A stretch of DNA of 64,000 nucleotides from an uncultured Allosphingosinicella sp. GTDB taxonomy: Bacteria > Pseudomonadota > Alphaproteobacteria > Sphingomonadales > Sphingomonadaceae. Where the stretch lies: positions 101,249-165,248 of the forward strand of contig CAKTCN010000001.1 of NCBI GenBank assembly GCA_934539295.1. Reading direction: 5' to 3'. The notes under the pieces are model-generated. The model searched no databases and was not told the origin of the DNA. It was given only the letters and a program-made list of their open reading frames with translations. The position numbers and the translations under genes are program-made. Positions 25,178-33,769 of this stretch are shown one piece after another (the first letter of the stretch is position 1; every line of letters starts with the position of its first letter).

Positions 25178-26463
25178 CCGCGCAGATCCGCTTCGATCCG
25201 GCTGAACAGCGCATCGGGCGACAGGACCAGCGTGACGCGCTCGCCTGACGCAAGGATGGCGGTGCGCCCGGCCAGCGAAGGCGCAGGCGGCATGTCCGCG
25301 CCCGCCACGTGCGCGATCCCGCCCACCGCCTCGACCAGCAGGCCGGCCTGTGCGCCCGCAATGGCGACGACCAGCATGCGGGCCTTGGACCCAAGGGTCG
25401 CGGCCGCACCCAGCTGCACGGACAGGTCGATCACCGGCAATGCCTCGCCGCGGCGGGCGGCGACCCCGCGCAGGGCCGGCGCCGCGTTGGGAACCGGCGT
25501 ATAGAGCGCCGGGACCTCGGCCACTTCGACCACTGCCGACAGCGGCAGGGCCATTTGCTGCCCGGCAGAGGTGAACAGCAGCAGCGCCTCGCCGGCTACG
25601 TCGCTGCCCCGGCTTTCCACGGGAATGTCGGGCGTGGCGACCAGGCGGGCCGTGATGTCGGCGCGTAGCAGGCGATCGGCGGCCAGCAGCGAGATCAGCC
25701 GGCCGCCCGCCTCGGGCCGGACGATCGCCTGGATTACTGCCTCGCTCGTCCAGTCGCGCAGCAGCGCGGGCGGCACCGGGTCGATCCGCGCCCGCGGCGG
25801 CCGTGCCAGCCCCTCGACCCGGTCCACCACGAACCCCGCCACCGTGCCGCCGATCCTCACCATGACCGCGCGGCTGTGAACCCCGCCGCTCGCCTTCAGC
25901 CCGAGCAATGCGCAAAGTCGGAACAGCGGCACGGTGCGGTCGCGCCATGCCACCGTGCCGACGGTCGCGTCATCGCCATGCGGGACGGCGGCAACGGCAT
26001 CCGGCACAGGCATGACCCCTGCAACATCCTCCACCGGCAGTGCGAACAGCTGGTCGCCGAGGGCAAAGGTGAGCAGGGTTTGCCGTGGCACCGACGCGCC
26101 ATCGGCCTTCGCATCGGCCCGGCCGCGCGCACCGGCCTCGGGGCGCGGCGGAAAGGCGGCTGCAAGCAACGGCGCGAAATTGAGCGCTTCCTCCCCGTCG
26201 CCTGCACGCAGCCCGTAAATTTCGTCCACCGCCAGCGCCGTCGCCTCGCCCGCCAGCAGGATCAATTGCTGCGGCGCGCCCGCAGCCAGTTCGAGCAGGG
26301 GAGCAAGGGCAATCACGGCCACCGCCTCGCCGCGAACATTGGCGAGGCCCATCAGGCTGGGCGGCGCCTGCGGCACCGGCGTCAGGCGCGGCAGCCGCCC
26401 GACTTCGCGGACGGTGGCGGCCGGAATGGCGAAGCGCCGTTCGCCGGCGCGGAACGCCAGCAT
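25174..26463 (-). CDS. Triple CheW-domain coupling protein
   Basis: 429 residues containing three consecutive CheW-like beta-barrels: about 1-130 (FAIPAATVREVGRLPRLTPVP), about 140-285 (LFALPVEDVAGVMPVPDAVAAVP) and about 300-429 (MALPLSAVVEVAEVPALYTPVP), each with its own 'LRGVA/NVRGEAV' turn. Standard CheW has one such domain. Three in tandem could bridge several CheA or receptor units in one array. ATG at 26463 used; a TTG at 26478 fits equally well next to the MCP stop at 26480. Confidence 0.88.
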   Translation of the reverse strand: MLAFRAGERRFAIPAATVREVGRLPRLTPVPQAPPSLMGLANVRGEAVAVIALAPLLELAAGAPQQLILLAGEATALAVDEIYGLRAGDGEEALNFAPLLAAAFPPRPEAGARGRADAKADGASVPRQTLLTFALGDQLFALPVEDVAGVMPVPDAVAAVPHGDDATVGTVAWRDRTVPLFRLCALLGLKASGGVHSRAVMVRIGGTVAGFVVDRVEGLARPPRARIDPVPPALLRDWTSEAVIQAIVRPEAGGRLISLLAADRLLRADITARLVATPDIPVESRGSDVAGEALLLFTSAGQQMALPLSAVVEVAEVPALYTPVPNAAPALRGVAARRGEALPVIDLSVQLGAAATLGSKARMLVVAIAGAQAGLLVEAVGGIAHVAGADMPPAPSLAGRTAILASGERVTLVLSPDALFSRIEADLRG

Positions 26464-26479
26464 CGGCCGGGTGCCCAAC

Positions 26480-28384
26480 CTATCCGCCTTGCCGGTTGGC
26501 GAGCGAGGCGGCGAGGGCGGCGATATCTTCGATCGCGGCGGCGAGATCCTCCGCACCGTGCGACTGCTCCCGCGCCGTCGCGCCGGCCTCGCGCGCCGCC
26601 CCGGATGCGAGTTCGGCGGCCGTCGCGATCTGGTCGCAGCCGAGCCTCACCTCACGCGCTGCGCGCAGCACGATATCGGCACGGTCCTGGATAACGGCAT
26701 TGGCGGCGCTGGCATCGTCGAGCATGGCCACCATGTCGCCGAACCGCTCGATCATCGCCTGATTGCGCGCTGCCTCGGCCTCGCTGGCGGCGGCGATCTG
26801 CTCCAGGTCGCGGCGCACGGTGCCGAGCTGGTCCTGGATCGCGCGGACCACGTCCTTGGCATCCTCGGCATTGCGTGCCGCTTCGCGCGCCAGCTTGCGG
26901 ATGTCGGCGGTGACGGTGGCGAAGCCTGCGCCGGCATCGCCGGCCCGGGTCGCCTCCACCGCGCCGCTCACCGCCAGCATGTTGGTCTGCAATGCCACCA
27001 GCGCCAGGCCGTCCGCGATCTTTTCGATCCGCCGGGAAATGTCTCCGATGCCGGATAGGAGGTCGATCACGGCCCGCGTTTCCGCCGCTGCGGCGATCAC
27101 GCCGGCGACCAGCGTGGCAAGCCCGTCCTGGCCATCCCCGACAGACAGGACGAGCGCGCCCAGCCGTTCGGACGCGGCACGGGCACGCTCTTCGGCAAGC
27201 TGCGCGCTCTTTTCGATCTGCGCCATGGCGGTGCCGGACTGGAGCGTTGCCGCACTTTGCAGCTGCGCCCCGCGCGCGATCTGTTCAACGGCGACCAGTA
27301 TCTCGCCCGCCGCACCCGACAATTGCTGCACGGTGGCCGACAATTGCTCCGCCGCCGCCGCGATCTCGTCCGTCGCGGAGCCGCCATCCTCGCCCCCGAC
27401 GCGAACGGCAAGGCCGCTCAGCGCCTCGGCGGTCTGCTGGCTCTGGTCGAGCGAGACAGCCTGCTGCGCGATCGCCTGCTGCGCTTCGGCCGCGGCGGCC
27501 GATTGCTCCTCGGCCGCGGTCGCCACCTGCTCCGCGCCTTTTTCCGCCTCCACCGCGGCGAGTTCCGCCTCAACGGCGGTGCTTGCGATATCCTGAGCAC
27601 TGCGCGTCAGCAGCGCCAGCTGCTCGCGCGCTGACTGTATGCGATCCGCGATCGCGCTTCCGGATGCGGCCTGGTCGCGGCCGGTGGCGGCGGCCGTGCC
27701 GATCCGGCTCGACGCGTCGCGGATCTCGCCCACGATCTGTTCGGCGAGCGTGCGGATGTCGTCGGCGCTCCGCTCGGCACTCTCGGCCAGCTCGCGAACC
27801 TCTTCCGCGACGATGGCGAAGCCCTTGCCGCCTTCGCCCGCACGTGCCGCCTCGATCGACGCGTTGAGCGCCAGCATGCCGGTCTGTTCCGACAGGTCGC
27901 CGACCGTGGCACCGATCGCCACGATCCCGCCTGCCGCCGCTTCCAGCTTCTGCGCGATCGACACCGACGCGACCTGCCGTGTCGCATTCAGCGTGATCGC
28001 CGCAATCGACGCCTCGATCTGCGTGGCGGCCTCGCCGAAGCCGGTATGCAGCAATTCGGTCTGGCGCTGCGATGCGGCCGCGCGATCGCTGGCATCGCGA
28101 AAGCCGCTACGCAGATTGCCGATCAGCCCCAGCGATTCCTGCGCGGCGCCGGCCGCTTCCTCCGCGCCGCTCGAAATCTGGTCCATTGCGCGCTGGAGCT
28201 CGGCCGCGGCTGCCGCTGCCTCGCCGAGGCCGCCGGCCAGTTCCTGCGTCGCCTCGTCGAGCCGCTCCACCGCGCTCACCGACCGTTTGCGCGCTGGCCG
28301 GCGCATGGCGGGCGAGGGCGCTGGGTCCGCCTCCGGCGCTATGGAAGGGCGGCTGCCGAGAGCGGCTTTCTTGACCAGAGGCAT
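26480..28384 (-). CDS. Soluble methyl-accepting chemotaxis protein with two signalling hairpins
   Basis: 634 residues, almost entirely alpha-helical coiled coil, Ala/Glu-rich, with no membrane segment and no recognised sensor domain. It holds two hairpin tips: [17 protein letters not shown] (about residue 175) and [17 protein letters not shown] (about 475), each flanked by the methylation-helix type heptads, so the signalling module is duplicated. Cytoplasmic clusters of this type respond to internal signals. ATG at 28384 ([11 protein letters not shown]) is preferred; an in-frame ATG at 28423 would add 13 residues. First gene of the operon that runs to 17678. Confidence 0.88.
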   Translation of the reverse strand: MPLVKKAALGSRPSIAPEADPAPSPAMRRPARKRSVSAVERLDEATQELAGGLGEAAAAAAELQRAMDQISSGAEEAAGAAQESLGLIGNLRSGFRDASDRAAASQRQTELLHTGFGEAATQIEASIAAITLNATRQVASVSIAQKLEAAAGGIVAIGATVGDLSEQTGMLALNASIEAARAGEGGKGFAIVAEEVRELAESAERSADDIRTLAEQIVGEIRDASSRIGTAAATGRDQAASGSAIADRIQSAREQLALLTRSAQDIASTAVEAELAAVEAEKGAEQVATAAEEQSAAAAEAQQAIAQQAVSLDQSQQTAEALSGLAVRVGGEDGGSATDEIAAAAEQLSATVQQLSGAAGEILVAVEQIARGAQLQSAATLQSGTAMAQIEKSAQLAEERARAASERLGALVLSVGDGQDGLATLVAGVIAAAAETRAVIDLLSGIGDISRRIEKIADGLALVALQTNMLAVSGAVEATRAGDAGAGFATVTADIRKLAREAARNAEDAKDVVRAIQDQLGTVRRDLEQIAAASEAEAARNQAMIERFGDMVAMLDDASAANAVIQDRADIVLRAAREVRLGCDQIATAAELASGAAREAGATAREQSHGAEDLAAAIEDIAALAASLANRQGG

Positions 28385-28477
28385 GCAGGTTCCGCTGACG
28401 GGAGGGACGGGAGCACCCGGCATAAGCGAGCCCGCAACGATCCGCCACCCAATTGGCAGCGGCGACCCGAGGTCGGC

Positions 28478-29026
28478 TCAGCGCCAGAGCGCCGACAGCG
28501 GGTACAGGGCGATCAGCCATGCAAGGCATGCGATCACGACGCCCCGCCGCTTCACCGCGATGGCGAGCGCCGTCACCGGAAAGAAGGACCAGGTCAATAT
28601 GGCGGACCTGAGATCGAAAGCCGGCATCGCCCCGAGCGCCGCGGCCGTCGCCACCAATGCCAGGTTGCACAGGAACACGCCGGCAAGGACCTTGCGCCCA
28701 TGCAGGTCGAAATGGCTGTCCAGGTCGCCCCATTCGTCGGGATCGTCCGGGAAGATCAGCGAGGCCGACACGAAGTAGATGGCCGTCACCGCGAAACCGC
28801 CGAACAGCACCGGCCAGGTGAGCGGAAGCAGGTCGCGAATCGACCAGCCATAGATCCAGAACGTCACCACGTCGCACGACACGAACAGGCCGAGCAAGGC
28901 GGTCGGGTAGCCGATCCGTACCCGATGGCGCGCCTTGATCGATCGTGCCAACCCGCTCAACCCTTCGGCCAGCGAAAGGCCCAGCACCAGGCCGAACAGC
29001 GAAAAGAAGAATTCGAACCCACTCAC
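28478..29026 (-). CDS. Hypothetical multi-pass membrane protein
   Basis: 182 residues with about five hydrophobic helices (residues about 5-25, 37-57, 62-85, 118-140, 150-178) and a polar acidic turn FPDDPDEWGDLDSH between helices 3 and 4. Not recognised. GTG at 29026 is used because GGGGGGAT lies 10 bases ahead and the first helix (FEFFFSLFGLVLGL) follows; upstream codons to 29164 are charged and overlap nothing conserved. It sits just before the MCP gene on the same strand but 94 bases apart, so membership of that operon is uncertain. Confidence 0.65.
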   Translation of the reverse strand: MSGFEFFFSLFGLVLGLSLAEGLSGLARSIKARHRVRIGYPTALLGLFVSCDVVTFWIYGWSIRDLLPLTWPVLFGGFAVTAIYFVSASLIFPDDPDEWGDLDSHFDLHGRKVLAGVFLCNLALVATAAALGAMPAFDLRSAILTWSFFPVTALAIAVKRRGVVIACLAWLIALYPLSALWR

Positions 29027-29232
29027 GCGATATCCCCCCGCCCTTGGCCGCAGCGCCCCCGCCCGGTCGATTAGATCTTCGGTCCGCACAGGTGACAGAT
29101 CGGGCGCGACTGGGAAAGTCCGCCGCCTCATCGATCCGCTCGACGCGCGGCCGATCTTGGGCAATCATGGGACGGCACGCGGGGAGCGGCCGGGCCAAAC
29201 GCCGGGCGAGGGCGGGCGAGGGGGAGCAAGAA

Positions 29233-31908
29233 ATGAGCGTGACCGGGTTCTTGCGTACTTTGTGTCTCTTTCTTGTGTGCCTGTGCTCGGGGCAGGGCAC
29301 CGCCCTTGCCCAGCGCGAGCGTGTTTCGATCAACGATGGCTGGCGGTTCCGAATGGGCGATCCGCCCGGCACCACCGCTGACCTTCGCTACGAAGTGCGC
29401 CCCGAACTGAAGCTGCGCCCCGATGGTGCGGATTTCGATGCCGGCGGCATGGAGGGCGTTCAGGCGCGCGACCGTGCCGGCATCCTCAAGCCCTACATCC
29501 TGCCGACCGGCAATGCCTTCGTCCGCGATCCGTCCCGCCGGCACGTGCGCCCGGCCGGCAATCCCGGCGGAGACGTGCCCTATGTGTCCGCCGCGTTCGA
29601 CGACAGCGGCTGGACCGCGCTCAACCTGCCGCACGACTGGGCGATCAGCCAGCCGTTCATCGAAAAGGGGCCGTTCGGCGGCATGGGGCGCCTGCCGAGC
29701 TGGGGCATCGGCTGGTATCGGCGCAAGCTCGACATACCTGCTGCCAATCGTGGCAAGTCGATCTTCCTCGATGTCGACGGCGCGATGTCCTACGCGGCCG
29801 TGTGGATCAACGGGCAGCTCGCCGGTGGCTGGCCTTATGGCTATAACAGCTGGCGGATCGACCTGACGCCCCACGTGGTGCCCGGCGGCGTCAACCAGAT
29901 CGCGATCCGCCTCGACAATCCCATGGAATCCTCGCGCTGGTATCCGGGCGGCGGCATCTACCGCAACGTCTGGCTCACCACCGCAAACCCGGTCCACGTG
30001 GCGCAGTTCGGCACCCGCGTCACGACGCCGCAGGTGTCGGCCGAGGCTGCGCAGGTGGACCTCGCCGTCACCGTCGAGAACGGATCGATAGAAGCGGCGT
30101 CGGTCGTCGCCACGACCGACATCTTCCCGATCGATCGGGCCGACCGGCGCATCGGCAAGGCGGTGGCGCGCATCGCGGCGCAGACGATCGCTGTTCCGCC
30201 GGGCAAGCGCGTGAGCGTCACCGGATCCACCAGCATCGCCAGGCCCCGCTTGTGGGGGCCGCCGCCGACCCAGACGCCGCATCGCTACGTGGCGGTCACC
30301 ACGCTGCGACAGGGCGGGCGCGTGATCGACAGCTACGAGACGCCGTTCGGCGTGCGTTCGCTCGCCTTCGATCCCGATCGCGGCGTGATCATCAATGGCG
30401 AGCACGTGCTGATGAACGGCGTCAACCAGCATCACGATCTCGGCGCGCTCGGCGCGGCCTGGAACGATCGGGCGGCGCAGCGGCAGCTCGACATCCTTGC
30501 CGGCATGGGCGTGAATGCAATCCGCACCAGCCACAATCCCGTCGCGCCCGAGCTGCTCGACATGACCGACCGCATGGGCATCCTGGTGGTTGACGAGGTG
30601 TTCGACGCCTGGCGGCAGCGCAAGACCCCGCTGGATTTCCACCTGATCTTCGACGACTGGGCCGAACAGGATCTGCGTTCCATGATGCAGCGCGACCGCA
30701 ACCACCCGTCGGTGATCCTGTGGAGCGTCGGCAACGAAGTGCCCGAACAGAATCGCGACACGGAGGGGGTGGAGATCGCCCGCAGGCTGGTGGGGATCGC
30801 GCATGAAGAGGATGATCGCCCCGTGTTCGCCGCGATGAACACGGCGCGGCCGGATTCCGCCTATGCGGCCGAATTCGACGCGGTCGGCCTCAATTATCAG
30901 GGTGCGGGCGTGCGCACCCGCGCACCGACCTTTCCGATGTTCCGTGCCAGGCACCCGGACAAGATTATATTCAGTTCGGAAAGCGCCGCCGCCTACAGCA
31001 GCCGCGGCGAATACCAGTTTCCGGTCCCGGGCGGTGTCAGCAATCCCGTCCGCCCCGGCGCTGGTGCGGACTGGGACACGCGACAGGTCAGCGCCTATGA
31101 GATCTTTTCCAGCGACTTCGGCGGATCGGCCGACCGCACCTGGGCCGCGCAGGACCAGAACCCCTTCGTCGCGGGCGAGTTCGTGTGGACGGGCTTCGAT
31201 TATCTGGGCGAGCCGGCGCCTTTCTATGAAGTGCGCAGCTCCTATTTCGGGATCGTCGATCTCGCCGGTTTCCCGAAGGATCGCTACTGGCTCTACAAGG
31301 CACGCTGGAAGCCGGACGAGCGCTTCGTCCACATCGTGCCGCACTGGACATTCCCCGGACGGGAGGGCCAGTTCACGCCCGTTCACGCCTTCAGCTCGGC
31401 GGACGAGGCGGAATTGTTCATCAACGGCAAGTCGCAGGGCCGCCAGAAGAAGCTACCTCACCAATATCGCTTCCGCTGGGATTATGCGCGGTACGAGCCC
31501 GGCGAGGTCAAGGTAGTGGCCTACAAGGAGGGTAAGCCCTGGGCCGAGCAAAGCGTGCAGACCGCAGGCGCCGCTGTCCGCATCGACGCATCGGCCGACC
31601 GGAGTGCGATCGCCGCCGACGGCAAGGACCTGTCCTTTGTCAGGGTGGAATTGCGTGACGCGGACGGCAACCATGTCCCGGCGGACGACCGCAGCCTCGC
31701 CTTCTCGATCGATGGGGCAGGGGAGATCGCCGCTACCGACAATGGCGATCCGACCGACTTCACCGCCTTCCCGTCGCCCGAGCGCAAGCTGTTCAACGGG
31801 CGGGCGCTCGCCATCATCCGCGGCGTCCCGGGCAGGCGCGGGCCGATCACCCTGCGCATCCGTGCCGCGGGGTTGCCCGACGCCGTCGTCCGTCTGACCG
31901 CGCGGTGA
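29233..31908 (+). CDS. Secreted glycoside hydrolase family 2 (beta-galactosidase-like)
   Basis: 891 residues. Signal peptide about 1-27; sugar-binding jelly roll (about 30-235, LPHDWAISQPF, GIGWYRRKL); Ig-like domain (about 240-345); TIM barrel with acid/base Glu in WSVGNEVPEQ (about 499) and nucleophile Glu in SSESAAAYS (about 580); DUF4982-like segment (FTPVHAFSSADEAELFINGK) and a C-terminal GH2-C5-like beta domain. Exo-acting on beta-linked sugars in the periplasm or outside. ATG at 29233 follows GGGGGAGCAAG; the longer in-frame upstream start is unsupported. The GH39 gene follows after 41 bases, likely one operon for plant cell-wall side chains. Confidence 0.88.
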   Translation: MSVTGFLRTLCLFLVCLCSGQGTALAQRERVSINDGWRFRMGDPPGTTADLRYEVRPELKLRPDGADFDAGGMEGVQARDRAGILKPYILPTGNAFVRDPSRRHVRPAGNPGGDVPYVSAAFDDSGWTALNLPHDWAISQPFIEKGPFGGMGRLPSWGIGWYRRKLDIPAANRGKSIFLDVDGAMSYAAVWINGQLAGGWPYGYNSWRIDLTPHVVPGGVNQIAIRLDNPMESSRWYPGGGIYRNVWLTTANPVHVAQFGTRVTTPQVSAEAAQVDLAVTVENGSIEAASVVATTDIFPIDRADRRIGKAVARIAAQTIAVPPGKRVSVTGSTSIARPRLWGPPPTQTPHRYVAVTTLRQGGRVIDSYETPFGVRSLAFDPDRGVIINGEHVLMNGVNQHHDLGALGAAWNDRAAQRQLDILAGMGVNAIRTSHNPVAPELLDMTDRMGILVVDEVFDAWRQRKTPLDFHLIFDDWAEQDLRSMMQRDRNHPSVILWSVGNEVPEQNRDTEGVEIARRLVGIAHEEDDRPVFAAMNTARPDSAYAAEFDAVGLNYQGAGVRTRAPTFPMFRARHPDKIIFSSESAAAYSSRGEYQFPVPGGVSNPVRPGAGADWDTRQVSAYEIFSSDFGGSADRTWAAQDQNPFVAGEFVWTGFDYLGEPAPFYEVRSSYFGIVDLAGFPKDRYWLYKARWKPDERFVHIVPHWTFPGREGQFTPVHAFSSADEAELFINGKSQGRQKKLPHQYRFRWDYARYEPGEVKVVAYKEGKPWAEQSVQTAGAAVRIDASADRSAIAADGKDLSFVRVELRDADGNHVPADDRSLAFSIDGAGEIAATDNGDPTDFTAFPSPERKLFNGRALAIIRGVPGRRGPITLRIRAAGLPDAVVRLTAR

Positions 31909-31949
31909 CGCACCATCCGTTCGCACGATATTTCTGGGGGGAACATACA

Positions 31950-33686
31950 ATGAAGACACACAGGTTCGGCCCTATGCTGCGCGGCGCGTTGCTGGCCGGC
32001 GCGATCCTGGCGCAGCCGGCGCAGGCGCAGGCCCAGGCGCCGGCCGATCCGGCACCGGTCGCAGCGCCGCAGCAGGCACTTCCCGTCACGATCGATGTCG
32101 ATGCAGGGAAAACGCAAGGCACGTTGAAGCCCGTGTGGCGCTTCTTCGGCGCGGACGAGCCCAATTATGCGACCATGAAGGACGGGCAGAAGCTGATGAA
32201 GGGCCTGGGCGACCTCAAGCCCAAGCAGGTCTATTTCCGCGCCCACAACCTGCTCAACAACGGCGACGGCACCGCGGCCTTCAAATGGGGCAGCACCAAC
32301 GTCTATACCGAGGACAAGGACGGGAACCCGGTCTACAACTGGATGCTGGTCGACATGATGATCGACAGCTACCTGGCCCGCGGCGTCCGGCCCTATTTGC
32401 AACTCGGCTTTATGCCCGAACCGATGTCGTCGGCGCCGGAAAGCGAGCAATATCGCCACAATTGGCGGCCGGGCTTCCCCTATAATCTGATCGAGGGCCG
32501 CTGGAACGCGCCGCCCAAGGATTATGCCAGATGGGCCGAGCTCATCTACCAGTGGACCAAGCACAATGTGGAACGCTACGGCCGCGAGGAGGTCGAGAGC
32601 TGGTATTTCGAGGTTTGGAACGAGCCCAATGGCCGCTCCTACTGGCGCGGCACGCAGGAGGAGTTCAACAAGCTCCACGACTATGCCATCGACGCCGTGC
32701 GCCGGGCACTGCCGACCGCGCGGGTGGGCGGGCCTGACTCGGCGGGTGCCGGCGGCAAGTGGATGGACGCGTTCCTGGCCCATGTCGCGCGCGGCACCAA
32801 CCATGTGACGGGGCAGAAGGGCACCCCGACCGACTTCCTCGCCTTCCATGCCAAGGGGCAGCCGCGTTTCGTGGACGGCCATGTCCGCATGGGCATTTCC
32901 ACCCACCTCAACGTCGTGTCGGACGGCTTCGCCAAGATCGCCGCCGTTCCGGAGCTTGCCGACAAGCCGATCGTGATCGGCGAAAGCGATCCCGAAGGCT
33001 GCGCCGCCTGCCCGGGCCCGCAGAACGGCTATCGCAACGGCACCATGTATTCGAGCTACACCGCCGCGAGCTTCGCGCGCATCTGGGAGCTGGCCGACCG
33101 GCACAAGGTCAATCTGGAAGGCGTGCTGACTTGGGCCTTCACGTTCGAGGACCAGCCCTATTTCGCCGGCTACCGCCAGCTTGCCAGCAACGGCATCGAC
33201 CTGCCGGTGCTGAACGTATTCCGCCTGTTCGCCAGGATGGGCGAGACGCGCATTCCCGCGCGCAGCAGCGGCCAGATCCCGCTGGACGAGATCACGGCCA
33301 AGGGCGTCGGCGGCCGGCCGGACGTCGGCACCATCGCCACCAGGACGCCGGACGGCAAGGTCCAGGTGCTGGTGTGGAATTACCATGACGACGACCTGCC
33401 CGGCCCCGACGCGCAGGTGACGCTGAACGTCGCCGGGCTGGACGCGACCCGCATCCGCCGCATCGTCGAGTGGCGTGTCGACAAGACCCACGCCAATGCC
33501 TACACCGCCTGGCAGGCCATGGGCTCGCCCCAGTCACCCGACGACAAGCAATATGCGATGCTGGAAAATGCATCGCGCCTGCTGTCGGAACCGAGCCGGT
33601 CCGTATCCGTCCATGGCGGCCGTGCCAGCGTCGACGTGGTGGTGCCGCGCCAGGGCGTGACCCTGGTCGTGTTCGACACTTACTGA
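31950..33686 (+). CDS. Secreted glycoside hydrolase family 39 (beta-xylosidase-like)
   Basis: 578 residues with signal peptide (about 1-30, ending AQAQA). GH39 barrel marks: GADEPNYATMKDGQ, YFRAHNLLNNGDG, acid/base Glu in YFEVWNEPNG (about 225) and nucleophile Glu in VIGESDPEGC (about 344), then a C-terminal beta domain. Family members hydrolyse beta-xylosides or alpha-L-iduronides; xylan is more likely here beside GH115 and GH2. ATG at 31950 is chosen for the GGGGGGAACATACA ribosome site; an ATG at 31905 overlaps the GH2 stop. Confidence 0.85.
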   Translation: MKTHRFGPMLRGALLAGAILAQPAQAQAQAPADPAPVAAPQQALPVTIDVDAGKTQGTLKPVWRFFGADEPNYATMKDGQKLMKGLGDLKPKQVYFRAHNLLNNGDGTAAFKWGSTNVYTEDKDGNPVYNWMLVDMMIDSYLARGVRPYLQLGFMPEPMSSAPESEQYRHNWRPGFPYNLIEGRWNAPPKDYARWAELIYQWTKHNVERYGREEVESWYFEVWNEPNGRSYWRGTQEEFNKLHDYAIDAVRRALPTARVGGPDSAGAGGKWMDAFLAHVARGTNHVTGQKGTPTDFLAFHAKGQPRFVDGHVRMGISTHLNVVSDGFAKIAAVPELADKPIVIGESDPEGCAACPGPQNGYRNGTMYSSYTAASFARIWELADRHKVNLEGVLTWAFTFEDQPYFAGYRQLASNGIDLPVLNVFRLFARMGETRIPARSSGQIPLDEITAKGVGGRPDVGTIATRTPDGKVQVLVWNYHDDDLPGPDAQVTLNVAGLDATRIRRIVEWRVDKTHANAYTAWQAMGSPQSPDDKQYAMLENASRLLSEPSRSVSVHGGRASVDVVVPRQGVTLVVFDTY

Positions 33687-33705
33687 GGGGCATCGCGTCC
33701 TTCCC

Positions 33706-33734
33706 GCCTGCAATACCACCCGGGTGGAGCAGGC
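33706..33734. terminator. Bidirectional hairpin between convergent GH39 and GH115 genes
   Basis: Nested symmetry: GCCTGC (33706-33711), palindrome CCACCCGGGTGG (33716-33727) and GCAGGC (33729-33734) form a long stem. No T-runs; the convergent placement supports a terminator role. Confidence 0.45.
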
Positions 33735-33769
33735 CACAGCGCAGCGGAGTTGTCTCCGCAGATGCTGGC

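Noticed and set aside
29128..31386. 752-codon frame antisense to GH2
   Set aside because: Shadow of the GH2 gene; no motif.
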